From NCBI GenBank assembly GCA_964643075.1, contig CAZXQO010000020.1, positions 14,669-78,668 on the forward strand: 64,000 bases of DNA. The letters are read 5' to 3'. The position numbers and the translations under genes were made by a program. This DNA is from Desulfocucumis sp964643075 (GTDB lineage: Bacteria; Bacillota; Desulfotomaculia; Desulfotomaculales; Desulfocucumaceae). Each line of letters opens with the position of its first letter. Positions within the stretch are counted from its first letter, which is position 1. The notes under the pieces were generated by a model, which was not told where the DNA came from, did not search any database, and was given only the letters and a program-made list of their open reading frames with translations. Of this stretch, positions 1 to 7,982 are shown piece by piece.

Positions 1-41
1 ATAATAGTAATAGACTTATTGACTACATCGGCATAAACTAC

Positions 42-536
42 TCACTGCATAGTTAAATAGCTGCACAGTATTTCCAGGGCTTCCTTTACTGTGGCCCGGC
101 GGATTTCATCCCTGCTGCCCGCAAGGCGCAGCTCATACTCCTTCGTAATTTCCCGGGAGGACAGTCCAATGTACACCAGGCCCACCGGCTTGTCCTCCGT
201 TCCGCCGCCTGGTCCGGCAATACCTGTTACAGAGAGAGCGATATCTGCCTCCAGCAGGTCCTTTACACCCAGAGCCATGCCCCTGGCAACCTGACGGCTG
301 ACGGCACCGTACAGTTTTAAATCCTGGGCATTTACTCCAAGTACTTTTTCCTTTACCCGGTTGTCATATGACACTACGCCGCCTTTATAATAAAGGGAAC
401 TGCCGGGAACACCTGTTATGCGGGCAGACACAAGCCCGCCGGTGCAGGATTCCGCCAGCGCCAGGGTAAGTCCCTTTTGCCCGAGCAACTCCCCCACCTT
501 AGCTGCGTCAGGATATTTTGAGAAAGCCGCATCCAT
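42..536 (-). CDS. pncC: Nicotinamide-nucleotide amidase (CinA C-terminal domain, PncC)
   Basis: The protein (about 164 residues) is a stand-alone CinA C-terminal domain. It carries the family motifs AESCTGG near the N-terminus and SVTGIAGPGGG in the middle, followed by VGLVYIG. This family deamidates nicotinamide mononucleotide in NAD salvage. The N-terminal molybdopterin-binding domain of full-length CinA is absent. A GTG start at 563 is possible, but the ATG at 536 has a well placed AGGTGG and is preferred. The gene lies downstream of the FtsH-like gene on the same strand with a 195-base gap. In related Firmicutes recA often follows; only 41 bases remain here and no gene is visible in them. 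Confidence 0.88.
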   Translation of the reverse strand: MDAAFSKYPDAAKVGELLGQKGLTLALAESCTGGLVSARITGVPGSSLYYKGGVVSYDNRVKEKVLGVNAQDLKLYGAVSRQVARGMALGVKDLLEADIALSVTGIAGPGGGTEDKPVGLVYIGLSSREITKEYELRLAGSRDEIRRATVKEALEILCSYLTMQ

Positions 537-623
537 CAATCTTCCACCTGCCCTTGATAACACTTAGCCGGGTAACCTTATATATTTCTCCCACAGCGAC
601 TAAATTCCCTGCAAACAATGTTT

Positions 624-696
624 AAAAGGCCGCAAATATCGTATCTGCAGCTTGATACCACGATGTACCATGATGCAGAATGATTTACGGCCTTTT
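624..696 (-). terminator. Long imperfect hairpin, possible terminator of the FtsH-like gene
   Basis: The arms AAAAGGCCG and CGGCCTTTT are separated by a region that itself pairs partly (TCTGCA with TGCAGA). On the minus strand the stem ends in TTTT. It sits between the stop of the FtsH-like gene and pncC. The loop is long, so terminator function is only probable. Confidence 0.45.
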
Positions 697-731
697 CATA
701 TTATTGCCAAAATATTGTGGGATTAACCCTG

Positions 732-2210
732 TCAGGCGGCTTCCGCCCTTAATATTTCCCGCAGCTTTTCTCCTGTTATCTTCTCCTGCTCCAGCAGTAC
801 TTCCACAATCCCGGCCAGGGCCTTTTTTACATTGCACAGATAATCCCGCACCCGCTGCTCCTGCTCCTGCAGTATCCCGGTGATAACGCGGTAGCGCAAC
901 CCCTGGGGGAGGGTTTCCGGATCCACCACGCCCAATTCGGACATGCCTGCCCTGATAATCTGCTCAGCCACCCCGGTGGCCTGCTGGTAATCGTTGGCCG
1001 CCCCGGTGCTGCGGCTGCCCAGAATCAGTTCTTCCGCCAGAGCGCCGGCCAGCATAACTGCGATTTGGTTCTCCAGATAGTCCCTGGTATAGAGATAAGT
1101 ATCGTCCTCCGGGGTTTGCCTCATGTAGCCGAGAGCCTGCCCCCTGGGTGTTACAGTCAAAGTGGATACCGAGCCTTGCCTTACAAATTCGCTCATCAGC
1201 GCGTGGCCCGCCTCGTGCACGGCCACCCGCTCCAACTCGGAAAGCACCGGACGGCGGTCCAACTTTTCTCCCATCATCACCTTATCCACAGCCTCGTGGA
1301 AGTGCCTCTGGCTGATTACGCTGAGACTTTCCCGCATGGCCAGGATTGCCGCCTCGTTGGCCAGACTCTCCAGGTGTGCCCCGCTGAAACCGAAGGTCTC
1401 CCGGGCAATAGCCTCAATGGACACATCTGCCGCCAGGGGCTTGTTACGGGTATGCAGCCTGATGATCTCCACCCGGCCGTCCCTGTCCGGCAGTTCCACC
1501 TTGACCTGACGGTCAAAACGTCCCGGACGCAAAAGTGCCGGGTCCAGCATATCCACCCGATTGGTAGCCGCCACCAACAGCAAGCGCACCCTGCCATCCA
1601 CCTTCAAGCCGTCCATTTCCACCAGCAACTGGTTCAGTGTCTGGTCATACTCCAGGTGACTGGTGGTTTGCCCCCGCTTGCCTCCCAGTATTTCTATCTC
1701 ATCGATAAAAACCAGGGCGTTGTTTTTACCTATTTTAAGTGCGGTTTCCCGGGCCGTCTGGAATAATTTTCTTACTCGCTGTGCCCCTACGCCAGCATAC
1801 ATTTCAATAAATTCACTGCCTGAGGTGGCCACGAAGGCAGCGTCAGTATATCCTGCAGCAGCCTTGGCCAGCAACGTCTTGCCGGTTCCAGGCGGACCGG
1901 TAAGCAATATACCCTTCAGAGGACGTATGCCCAGGGACTTGATTTTATTAAAATTCCTAATAAAATCAAGGGCCTCTTGCAACTCTTTGATGGCCGTAGC
2001 CTGGCCTCCAACGTCGGCAAAGGTGATATTCTGAAAAAGGGAAGGACCCCGGTCATTAAAATTTTTGGCTACCAGCCCCCGGGTACGGGCTATATAAAAC
2101 AGACCGGCTCCGGCCGCCGCCAAAAATATCAACGGCATAACATCGTATCCGGAAATTGCCAGATATGCCAGTATAGCCAGGCCCAGTCCAAGACCAATTT
2201 CTTTCACCAT
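732..2210 (-). CDS. FtsH-like membrane AAA+ zinc metalloprotease
   Basis: The protein of 492 residues begins with two predicted membrane segments (about 7-20 and 24-40). An AAA+ module follows, with Walker A GPPGTGKT at 105-112, Walker B VFIDEIE near 168-174 and an arginine-finger region RPGRFDR. The M41 peptidase domain has zinc motif HEAGH at 332-336 and a later GAANDYQQAT that supplies the third, aspartate, ligand in FtsH. All catalytic residues look intact. It is shorter than typical FtsH (about 600-650) and lacks the large extracytoplasmic N-terminal domain, so it is a paralogous FtsH-type protease, not necessarily the housekeeping copy. Start: ATG with AAAGGAG upstream, directly after the stop of the small membrane protein gene. 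Likely role: turnover of membrane or regulatory proteins. Confidence 0.88.
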   Translation of the reverse strand: MVKEIGLGLGLAILAYLAISGYDVMPLIFLAAAGAGLFYIARTRGLVAKNFNDRGPSLFQNITFADVGGQATAIKELQEALDFIRNFNKIKSLGIRPLKGILLTGPPGTGKTLLAKAAAGYTDAAFVATSGSEFIEMYAGVGAQRVRKLFQTARETALKIGKNNALVFIDEIEILGGKRGQTTSHLEYDQTLNQLLVEMDGLKVDGRVRLLLVAATNRVDMLDPALLRPGRFDRQVKVELPDRDGRVEIIRLHTRNKPLAADVSIEAIARETFGFSGAHLESLANEAAILAMRESLSVISQRHFHEAVDKVMMGEKLDRRPVLSELERVAVHEAGHALMSEFVRQGSVSTLTVTPRGQALGYMRQTPEDDTYLYTRDYLENQIAVMLAGALAEELILGSRSTGAANDYQQATGVAEQIIRAGMSELGVVDPETLPQGLRYRVITGILQEQEQRVRDYLCNVKKALAGIVEVLLEQEKITGEKLREILRAEAA

Positions 2211-2215
2211 CAGCC

Positions 2216-2761
2216 CTAACTCCTTTCCGGAGAATCTGCGGTGTTCTCCATGCCGTTAACAGGTATTATTTCGTAAAGGTAATGGTCACCTTTTTCTATC
2301 TGCACGTATACGGAGCTACTGTCGATATACACTCTGGCCACTGCACCGCAAGAGGCCGCCCGCTGGGAAACGTACTGCTCCATGTCCCTGTAATTGCCCC
2401 GGGCCAGGGCCTCGTAAATGGCAAACTGGCTATAATAATATATATCTTCTAACTGCGAATTCCGGTTATCCCCCAACTCAATTTTATACTCTTTGGCGCC
2501 CATCACATCCTTCAGGGAACTATCCAGCTCCCGGTAGGTCTGGCCCAAATCTCCTACTTCCTTTAATTCTATCCGCACCCGGATAACGGGCTTCCCGTCG
2601 TCGATCCGGTAGGATTCAACCGCCTTGTTGCCTTTCAGCAGGTCGTCCAGGGGCTGGTCATAATTATATCTGTTGTATAGCCACTGCGCCCCCACGAGAA
2701 GCAACAGACCTAAAACCAGGGATGTAACAACAATAGGAATCCGAAATCCTTGCCATTGCAT
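2216..2761 (-). CDS. Small single-pass membrane protein, function unknown
   Basis: I do not recognise this 181-residue protein. A hydrophobic segment at about 10-26 is followed by a soluble, mixed alpha/beta tail facing the outside or the cytoplasm. There is no cysteine pair or catalytic motif. A good AGGAAGG precedes the ATG. Its stop codon lies within the Shine-Dalgarno region of the FtsH-like gene, so the two are almost certainly translated from one mRNA, and the product may be an adaptor, inhibitor or substrate of that protease. That is inference from context only. Confidence 0.7.
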   Translation of the reverse strand: MQWQGFRIPIVVTSLVLGLLLLVGAQWLYNRYNYDQPLDDLLKGNKAVESYRIDDGKPVIRVRIELKEVGDLGQTYRELDSSLKDVMGAKEYKIELGDNRNSQLEDIYYYSQFAIYEALARGNYRDMEQYVSQRAASCGAVARVYIDSSSVYVQIEKGDHYLYEIIPVNGMENTADSPERS

Positions 2762-2835
2762 GAAGACCTTCCTCTCAATAGTTAAGTACCCGTCAATTGA
2801 TTAACTAATTCTTTTAGTCCATGTTCTATGTTAAA

Positions 2836-2864
2836 TAAAAAAACTACCAGCGCGGGTGATAGTT
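2836..2864 (-). terminator. Terminator-like hairpin in the leader of the FtsH-like operon
   Basis: On the minus strand AACTATCA pairs with TGGTAGTT (8 bp, one wobble) around a 7-base loop and is followed by seven T. It lies about 75 bases before the first gene of the operon and just after a good -10 element, so it may attenuate that operon. Alternatively it is a backup terminator for pgsA. Confidence 0.55.
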
Positions 2865-2879
2865 ACGCTACAATGCATA

Positions 2880-2885
2880 ATTATA
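2880..2885 (-). promoter_or_regulatory. Extended -10 element upstream of the FtsH-like operon
   Basis: The minus strand reads TGCTATAAT, a perfect -10 with the TG extension. No good -35 hexamer is visible at 17 bases. It would start transcription about 110 bases before the membrane protein gene. Confidence 0.4.
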
Positions 2886-3039
2886 GCACATAAAGGCTGT
2901 TTTGAGGCAGGAAATGAATGTAACCGCTGCCACTTGCATAAGATTGGGGATATTCCTTACCATCCCCTAAGGGAATTACAAATAATCCCCTGTTACTTTA
3001 GAGCTTTAAAGTGTTATATACTTTCCTGGTGTAAAACAT

Positions 3040-3066
3040 AAAAAAACCGCCCTTGGGAAAGGCGGC
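3040..3066 (-). terminator. Intrinsic terminator of the rimO-pgsA operon
   Basis: A GC-rich stem (GCCGCC with GGGCGG, imperfect) immediately follows the pgsA stop on the minus strand and ends in a run of T (A-run at 3040-3046 on the plus strand). Confidence 0.8.
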
Positions 3067-3067
3067 T

Positions 3068-3658
3068 TCAGTATCCTCCTTTTTTTAACACCGACCAACT
3101 TCGGTTAAAGTAATCAACCCCCGACCAAATGGTGAAAAATACCGCCACCCCCATGGATAACTGCCCAAGCATGATCCACGAACTTTTTATTTCCGGGACG
3201 GCCATCGGCATGCCTGACAAGCGGCCTACCAGCAAGGGTAAATCTTTTAGAAAAAGGGCTGATATGGCTATAATCTGTGTAACGGTTTTAATTTTTCCCA
3301 ATTTGCCCGCGGCGATAATATTGCCGTCAGCGGCCGCCAGTGCCCGCAGACCGGTAACAGCAAATTCCCTGCCGATTATGACCACGGCCACCCAGGCCGA
3401 AAGCCGCTGCAGTTCCACCAGAGCAATCAGGGCGGCGGATACTAGCAGCTTATCTGCCAGTGGGTCCATTAATTTGCCCAGCCTGGTAACGAGCTTTCTT
3501 TTGCGGGCTATATATCCGTCCAAGCCGTCCGTACTGGCTGCCAGTATAAAAACACCCGCCGCAATATAATCACCATAGTTAATCTTCAGGGATATAACCG
3601 CCAGTATGACCGGTATAAGAAAAATCCTGACCAGGGTCAGCCTGTTGGGCAGATTCAT
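3068..3658 (-). CDS. pgsA: CDP-diacylglycerol--glycerol-3-phosphate 3-phosphatidyltransferase
   Basis: This integral membrane enzyme of 196 residues transfers a phosphatidyl group from CDP-diacylglycerol to glycerol-3-phosphate, the committed step to phosphatidylglycerol. The CDP-alcohol phosphotransferase signature is complete: D47-G48, A51-R52, G61, D65 and D69. Several hydrophobic segments follow. The start codon is one base from the rimO stop, so the two form a tight operon. The N-terminus MNLPNRLTLVR is typical of the family, supporting the ATG at 3658. A terminator follows. Confidence 0.95.
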   Translation of the reverse strand: MNLPNRLTLVRIFLIPVILAVISLKINYGDYIAAGVFILAASTDGLDGYIARKRKLVTRLGKLMDPLADKLLVSAALIALVELQRLSAWVAVVIIGREFAVTGLRALAAADGNIIAAGKLGKIKTVTQIIAISALFLKDLPLLVGRLSGMPMAVPEIKSSWIMLGQLSMGVAVFFTIWSGVDYFNRSWSVLKKGGY

Positions 3659-3659
3659 T

Positions 3660-4991
3660 TTACGTCAACTCTCCCCTCAGGTCATACTCATAGGCCCGGG
3701 TAACCCGCACCTTTACCAGATCACCAGGCAGCGGAGCGGCAGACGCGGCACAAAAAAGCACCGTTCCGTCGATTTCCGGGGCATCCGACTCGCTTCTGCC
3801 CTTGTATAGATTCGACCTCCCGGAGGGTTCCTCCTCCACCATAACATTCATAACCTTCCCCACCAGGGCAAGGTTATGAGCGAAGGAGATCTGCTGCTGC
3901 AGAGCCATAGCCCGTCGAAAGCGCTCCTCTTTTAGTTCCTCCGGAACCTGACCGGTCATTTCCGCCGCGGGTGTGCCCTCCTCAGGAGAAAATTTAAACA
4001 CCCCTGCTCTCTCAAAGTGCATTTCATCCATGAAATTTAGTAATTCATCAAAATCATCAGCTGTTTCTCCGGGAAAGCCCACCATAAAAGTTGAGCGCAG
4101 GGCTATACCAGATATGCAACGGCGCAGCTTCGCAATTAAATTCTTTATTTCCGGAACGGCCCCCCGCCGGATCATCAGTTTCAATATATGCGGGCTGGCG
4201 TGCTGCAGGGGCATATCAATATAGCGGCAGACGTTATTGTGTTCCGCCATGACTTCGATTAACTCCTGCGTAAAACCGGTGGGATAACAGTACATCAACC
4301 GTATCCAGGGGGGCCCGCTTGTGGCCATCTTTCTGATCAACTCTGCCAGCATCCTCCGGCCGTATATATCCAGACCATAAGCAGTGGTATCCTGGGCCAC
4401 CAGTATAATCTCTTTAACCCCCCTCTGCTGCAGTCCGTCCACCTCGGAAACCACCAGCTCCATGGCCCGGCTACGATAGCCACCCCGGATTGATGGTATG
4501 GCGCAGTAAGAACAGCGGTTGTTGCAACCATCGGCAATTCTAACGTAAGCGGTATAAGGGGGGGTGGTAATAACCCTGGGCATATCTGCGTTATGAATAT
4601 ATACAGGGGAATCAACAACACAAAGCCTCTCCCCCCGTAGCACACGGTTAACTATACCTGCGACATCGGGCACGGCGCCTATTCCCATCACTCCGTCCAC
4701 CTCCGGCAAATCATCAAGCAATGCCCTGCCGTACCGCTGTGAAAGACAGCCTGCCACCAGCAATGCCTTCAATCCGGCTGTATCTTTCAGGAGCGCGGTT
4801 TCAAGTATGGTATTGATGGCTTCTTCCTTGGCCGGAGTTATAAATCCACAGGTGTTGACAATAATCACATCGGCGTCTTTTTCCACACCGGTGATTTCAT
4901 ATCCCGCCCTGTCCAGAAGCCCCAGCATCAATTCGGTATCCACAAGGTTCTTGGAACAGCCCAGGCTTATTATACCTACCTTTACGGACAT
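3660..4991 (-). CDS. rimO: Ribosomal protein S12 methylthiotransferase RimO
   Basis: RimO is a radical-SAM enzyme that methylthiolates an aspartate of ribosomal protein S12. The 443-residue protein has the N-terminal cluster cysteines C12, C48 and C82, the radical-SAM motif C156-x3-C160-x2-C163, and a C-terminal TRAM-like RNA-binding region ending in an RGELT tail. The N-terminus VGIISLGCSKN and the motif NTCGFI separate RimO from the tRNA enzyme MiaB. The upstream Shine-Dalgarno is only fair. It is the first gene of a two-gene unit with pgsA. Confidence 0.94.
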   Translation of the reverse strand: MSVKVGIISLGCSKNLVDTELMLGLLDRAGYEITGVEKDADVIIVNTCGFITPAKEEAINTILETALLKDTAGLKALLVAGCLSQRYGRALLDDLPEVDGVMGIGAVPDVAGIVNRVLRGERLCVVDSPVYIHNADMPRVITTPPYTAYVRIADGCNNRCSYCAIPSIRGGYRSRAMELVVSEVDGLQQRGVKEIILVAQDTTAYGLDIYGRRMLAELIRKMATSGPPWIRLMYCYPTGFTQELIEVMAEHNNVCRYIDMPLQHASPHILKLMIRRGAVPEIKNLIAKLRRCISGIALRSTFMVGFPGETADDFDELLNFMDEMHFERAGVFKFSPEEGTPAAEMTGQVPEELKEERFRRAMALQQQISFAHNLALVGKVMNVMVEEEPSGRSNLYKGRSESDAPEIDGTVLFCAASAAPLPGDLVKVRVTRAYEYDLRGELT

Positions 4992-5035
4992 GCCACTTTT
5001 TCCTTCCCGGTTTTGTGAAAATTATTACAGGGTAT

Positions 5036-5533
5036 TTAGAAAGTCCTTAAATTACTGAACTGCAAAGGTATATCCCACTCCCGATCCTTGATAATCTTTA
5101 TAATTTCCTGCAAGTCATCCCTGTTTTTCCCGCTGACCCTTACCTGGTCCTCCTGGAAGGAGGCCTGGACTTTAACCTTGCTCTCCTTAACCAGTTTTAC
5201 TATTTCCTTGCCCAAATCCTTATCCAGTCCCTGGACCAGTTCAACCTTCTGCTTAACGGTATCCCCCGCCGCCTTTTCGATTTTAGCGTAGCGCAGGGAT
5301 TTTAAATTAATGCCCCGCTTAATCATTTTAGCTTCCAGTATTTCCACCACGTTTTTCAGTTTAAAATCGTTGTCCGAATATAGCATAAGCTGGTTGCCGT
5401 CATATTCAATCTTACTTTTACTGCCCTTAAAATCAAATCTGTTGTCAATCTCCCTCTGGGCCTGATTGACCGCGTTGCTTACTTCATGCAGATCAACATT
5501 GGAAACAATATCAAAGGAATTATCCTTGGCCAT
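5036..5533 (-). CDS. YajQ-family nucleotide-binding protein
   Basis: The protein of about 165 residues belongs to the DUF520/YajQ family. It shows the conserved start MAKDNSFDIVS, the RFDFKGSKS segment and a C-terminal VRVSGKNRDDLQ segment. Members bind nucleotides, and some bind cyclic di-GMP; the role in this organism is not known. The ATG at 5533 is preferred over the GTG at 5542 because GGGAGGT sits seven bases before it. No operon partner is evident. The region just upstream is the left end of an inverted-repeat-bounded segment. Confidence 0.9.
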   Translation of the reverse strand: MAKDNSFDIVSNVDLHEVSNAVNQAQREIDNRFDFKGSKSKIEYDGNQLMLYSDNDFKLKNVVEILEAKMIKRGINLKSLRYAKIEKAAGDTVKQKVELVQGLDKDLGKEIVKLVKESKVKVQASFQEDQVRVSGKNRDDLQEIIKIIKDREWDIPLQFSNLRTF

Positions 5534-5917
5534 TTTCGGCACCTCCCGATTATAAACATAATTATCTCGCTAACAACCTGCAAGACCCCGTCCTCGAAGG
5601 TCAGTAAACAGACTGTATAGCTCGTTTTGTTGGGGACATTCCTCTGACCCCAAAGTCAAGCTCTAAAGAGAGGTGTGTCCCATACCTTTATGTTCGCTCT
5701 AAGGGTTCGGTAGGGGAATAACCCCTTCCGAACCCAATGCTCACTTATATTTTAAACTGCCAAAACTACATTTTATACCGAGGCAAAACTATGGGCCACA
5801 AAAGATTCAGAACTATCAAAAATAAAGTTGCCCAGCGGAGAAGAAAAACGCAACCAGCTACATTATGCATCATATTTCCTCTGTATGTCCAGTTTTTTTG
5901 ACCAACACAAAAATAAA

Positions 5918-5946
5918 AACTCACAGGGCTTTATTCCCTGCGAGCG
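5918..5946 (-). terminator. Terminator of the zinc-ribbon gene
   Basis: CAGGG and CCCTG (5924-5928 and 5936-5940) form a stem, extended by G-C and wobble pairs. On the minus strand it is followed by GAGTTTTTATTTTTG. It lies about 35 bases after the stop of the gene. Confidence 0.65.
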
Positions 5947-5980
5947 GTATTATGCAACTTTATAATTGTCTTCAAAAAAA

Positions 5981-6244
5981 TTAATATATCTGATCGGCAA
6001 GAATATATTTAAGAATACCCTTTCTAAACTGCGGATCTTCCTTAGCCTTAATATTATCCATGGATTTGGTATGTAGGGTCAAATCAATTACGGACGGCAT
6101 GTATATCCTGTTTTTCTTTTTAATATACCTGTTCTTGGCCTTTTCGTTGGTAGCGTACTTTTTACATATATCACTGCAATACAATTTATTGGGATTGGTG
6201 AGCTCGAATAAATTCCCACACACCTGACATTTCCTTTGCCTCAT
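5981..6244 (-). CDS. Small zinc-ribbon protein inside the inverted-repeat segment
   Basis: The 87-residue protein begins MRQRKCQVCG and has a second pair YCSDIC about 20 residues on, a four-cysteine zinc-binding module. A basic stretch (KNRYIKKKNR) follows, suggesting nucleic-acid binding. The ATG at 6244 has GAGAGGG eight bases upstream; an upstream TTG is less likely. The gene is clearly more AT-rich than its neighbours and is enclosed by inverted repeats, which points to acquisition. No precise family is recognised; it could be a regulator of the element or a remnant of an IS-encoded protein. Confidence 0.6.
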   Translation of the reverse strand: MRQRKCQVCGNLFELTNPNKLYCSDICKKYATNEKAKNRYIKKKNRIYMPSVIDLTLHTKSMDNIKAKEDPQFRKGILKYILADQIY

Positions 6245-7043
6245 ATCTTTTGCCCTCTCCAAAATACCTACTATTAATATCTTCTGGAGTTAATTTATAT
6301 TGTATTGTTGCATATTTTTACATAATGCGCTCCAGAGTTTAAAAATTTATTTAATATTACTATATTCAACACAAATATTCACATGCCAATATTCCCATTT
6401 ATTAGGGACTTTAGTTTTAATTGGGATTAATTTATTATAAAATACTTTTACGGAAAGCGGTACAGGATAATCATTAAATTATTTCTAACACATCGGCTAA
6501 TGAATTTGTTAAGAAGTGCCCGATATAAGTGAGCCTTGGGTTCGGAAGGGGTTATCCCCCTTCCGAACCCTTAGAGCGAACATAAATGTATAGGGACACA
6601 CCTCCCTGCAAAGGAATGGGGACACACCTCTCTTTAGAGCTTAACTCTGGGGGTCAGAGGAATGTCCCCGATTGGAATGACTTTGGGGTTGGAGGAATGT
6701 CCCCAATTAATGCCTGGATCTAGGGTCAGAGGAATTGTCCCCAACTTTGAGGACGGAGATCAACAGGCTGTTAGCGAGATAAAGCATGCAGAAAGGAGAA
6801 GCTAGCAAGACAGGCGACGTCTGGGATTGCAAAAATCAGTTAATTTAAAAGTACTGACAACCGGACCATCCTTATTAAGTATAATTCTACTTATTTATCC
6901 ACATAAATATTTGTAAACTTTCCAAGGGCAACACATACAATAGTAATATCACTACCTTTGCATGGTTAAGTCCATGGTTACAAAATTGGCGCATAGTGTC
7001 AGTACTGGCAAAAAGTTAGAACATAATTCAGGGAGGTTTGTTT

Positions 7044-7139
7044 ATGTCCGAGGAACGTAAAGATGAACAAAATACCAGCAACAGCAAGGAGATAAAAAAA
7101 GAGGCTGAATTGTACCTTGTTCCGATATTAATGTATTAG
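7044..7139 (+). CDS. Possible 31-residue small protein
   Basis: A plus-strand ATG preceded by CAGGGAGGTTTGTTT opens a reading frame of 31 codons that starts MSEERKDEQN and ends in a short hydrophobic stretch (YLVPILMY). The first two thirds are highly charged. The Shine-Dalgarno is among the best in the region, which is the main reason to report it. It is convergent with phoU, whose stop is 12 bases away. The 260 bases before it, up to the inverted-repeat segment, show no other gene. No homology is claimed. Confidence 0.4.
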   Translation: MSEERKDEQNTSNSKEIKKEAELYLVPILMY

Positions 7140-7151
7140 GCCAGGCTCAAT

Positions 7152-7808
7152 TTAGTTTAGTTCTCGTCTTTCCCCGGTAACGAGATAAATAACAGCTTCA
7201 CCGATATTGGTAGCATGATCAGCAATACGCTCCAGATATCTGGAAACGTATAAAAGATAGGCTCCCTGAACCACCACCTGCGGATCCTCCTCCATGCAGG
7301 CCAGGGTATCCCTGAATACATGGGAAAAAATAAAGTCCACCTGATCATCCATGACACACATAGCCTTGGCCTTCTCTACATCCCGGTGAACATAAGCATC
7401 CAGCCCGTCCTTGACCATCTGGCGGGCCAGTCTGGCCATGCGCGGTATTTCCTGCACCGGGCGCACGATCATGGGGTGTCCTGTGAGACACATGGTTGAC
7501 CTGGCAATGTCCACAGAATGGTCAGCCATTCTTTCCAGGCTCAAAAGAATCTTAATACCCGTGATGGCCACCCTCAGATCCTTAGCTATGGGTTGCTGGG
7601 TGGCTATTATTTTTACGCATTTATCCTCGATCTCCAAAAAAAGCTCGTCAATGCGCTCATCACCCATAATCACCCCGGCCGCGGCCGTAACATCCTGGTT
7701 CATGAAAGCATCCACGGAATCAAAAATGGCCTGTTCCACCAGACTGCCCATACGCAATATATCGTTTTGAATTTCCCTGAGGGATTTGTCAAAGGCATAT
7801 CTTCCCAA
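7152..7808 (-). CDS. phoU: Phosphate signalling protein PhoU
   Basis: The protein of 218 residues is all-helical with the two-fold repeated PhoU domain. The metal-binding E/D-rich segments are visible (MADHSVDIAR in the first half, RIADHATNIGEA in the second). PhoU normally links the Pst phosphate transporter to the PhoR kinase and keeps the Pho regulon off when phosphate is plentiful. A TTG start at 7808 follows a GGGGGT. The kinase gene lies upstream on the same strand, 174 bases away. No pst transporter genes are in the window. Confidence 0.93.
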   Translation of the reverse strand: MGRYAFDKSLREIQNDILRMGSLVEQAIFDSVDAFMNQDVTAAAGVIMGDERIDELFLEIEDKCVKIIATQQPIAKDLRVAITGIKILLSLERMADHSVDIARSTMCLTGHPMIVRPVQEIPRMARLARQMVKDGLDAYVHRDVEKAKAMCVMDDQVDFIFSHVFRDTLACMEEDPQVVVQGAYLLYVSRYLERIADHATNIGEAVIYLVTGERRELN

Positions 7809-7872
7809 AATATATACCCCCTGGATGAAAAAATAGAAACAGCCGAATCATATGCAATATATTCTACACCAT

Positions 7873-7888
7873 GACAATGATCATTGTC
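7873..7888. promoter_or_regulatory. Perfect 16-bp palindrome upstream of phoU
   Basis: GACAATGA followed by TCATTGTC is an exact inverted repeat without a spacer, 65 bases before the phoU start. Its size and AT-rich arms resemble operators of dimeric repressors such as the Fur/PerR group. There is no U-tract, so it is not a terminator. Confidence 0.4.
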
Positions 7889-7982
7889 TCAGCAATTTTA
7901 TAAATTTATGGTTTTATTTTACTGTTTTTTTAAATTGAATTGCAAGACTTGCATTATCAGCACGTAAGACATTGATACTGGA

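Larger units (their letters stand above)
5562..6782. mobile_element. Inverted-repeat-bounded segment carrying a zinc-ribbon gene
   Basis: The left arm (5562-5750) and the right arm (6523-6782) are long imperfect inverted repeats. The outer ends match as TATCTCGCTAACA, the middle parts share GCTCTAAAGAGAGGTGTGTC, and the inner parts share TTCGCTCTAAGGGTTCGG and a nested CCTTCCGAACCC palindrome. The right arm is longer because the GGGGACATTCCTC motif is repeated several times. About 770 bases lie between the arms and hold one AT-rich gene. No transposase is present. It could be a non-autonomous transposable element, a decayed element or an invertible segment. Neighbouring genes yajQ and phoU are intact. 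Confidence 0.6.

Noticed and set aside
2762..3040. Possible RNA gene in the pgsA-membrane protein gap
   Set aside because: Only an extended -10, one terminator-like stem and a GGGGATATTCC/GGAATTA inverted motif are visible; no known RNA fold was recognised.
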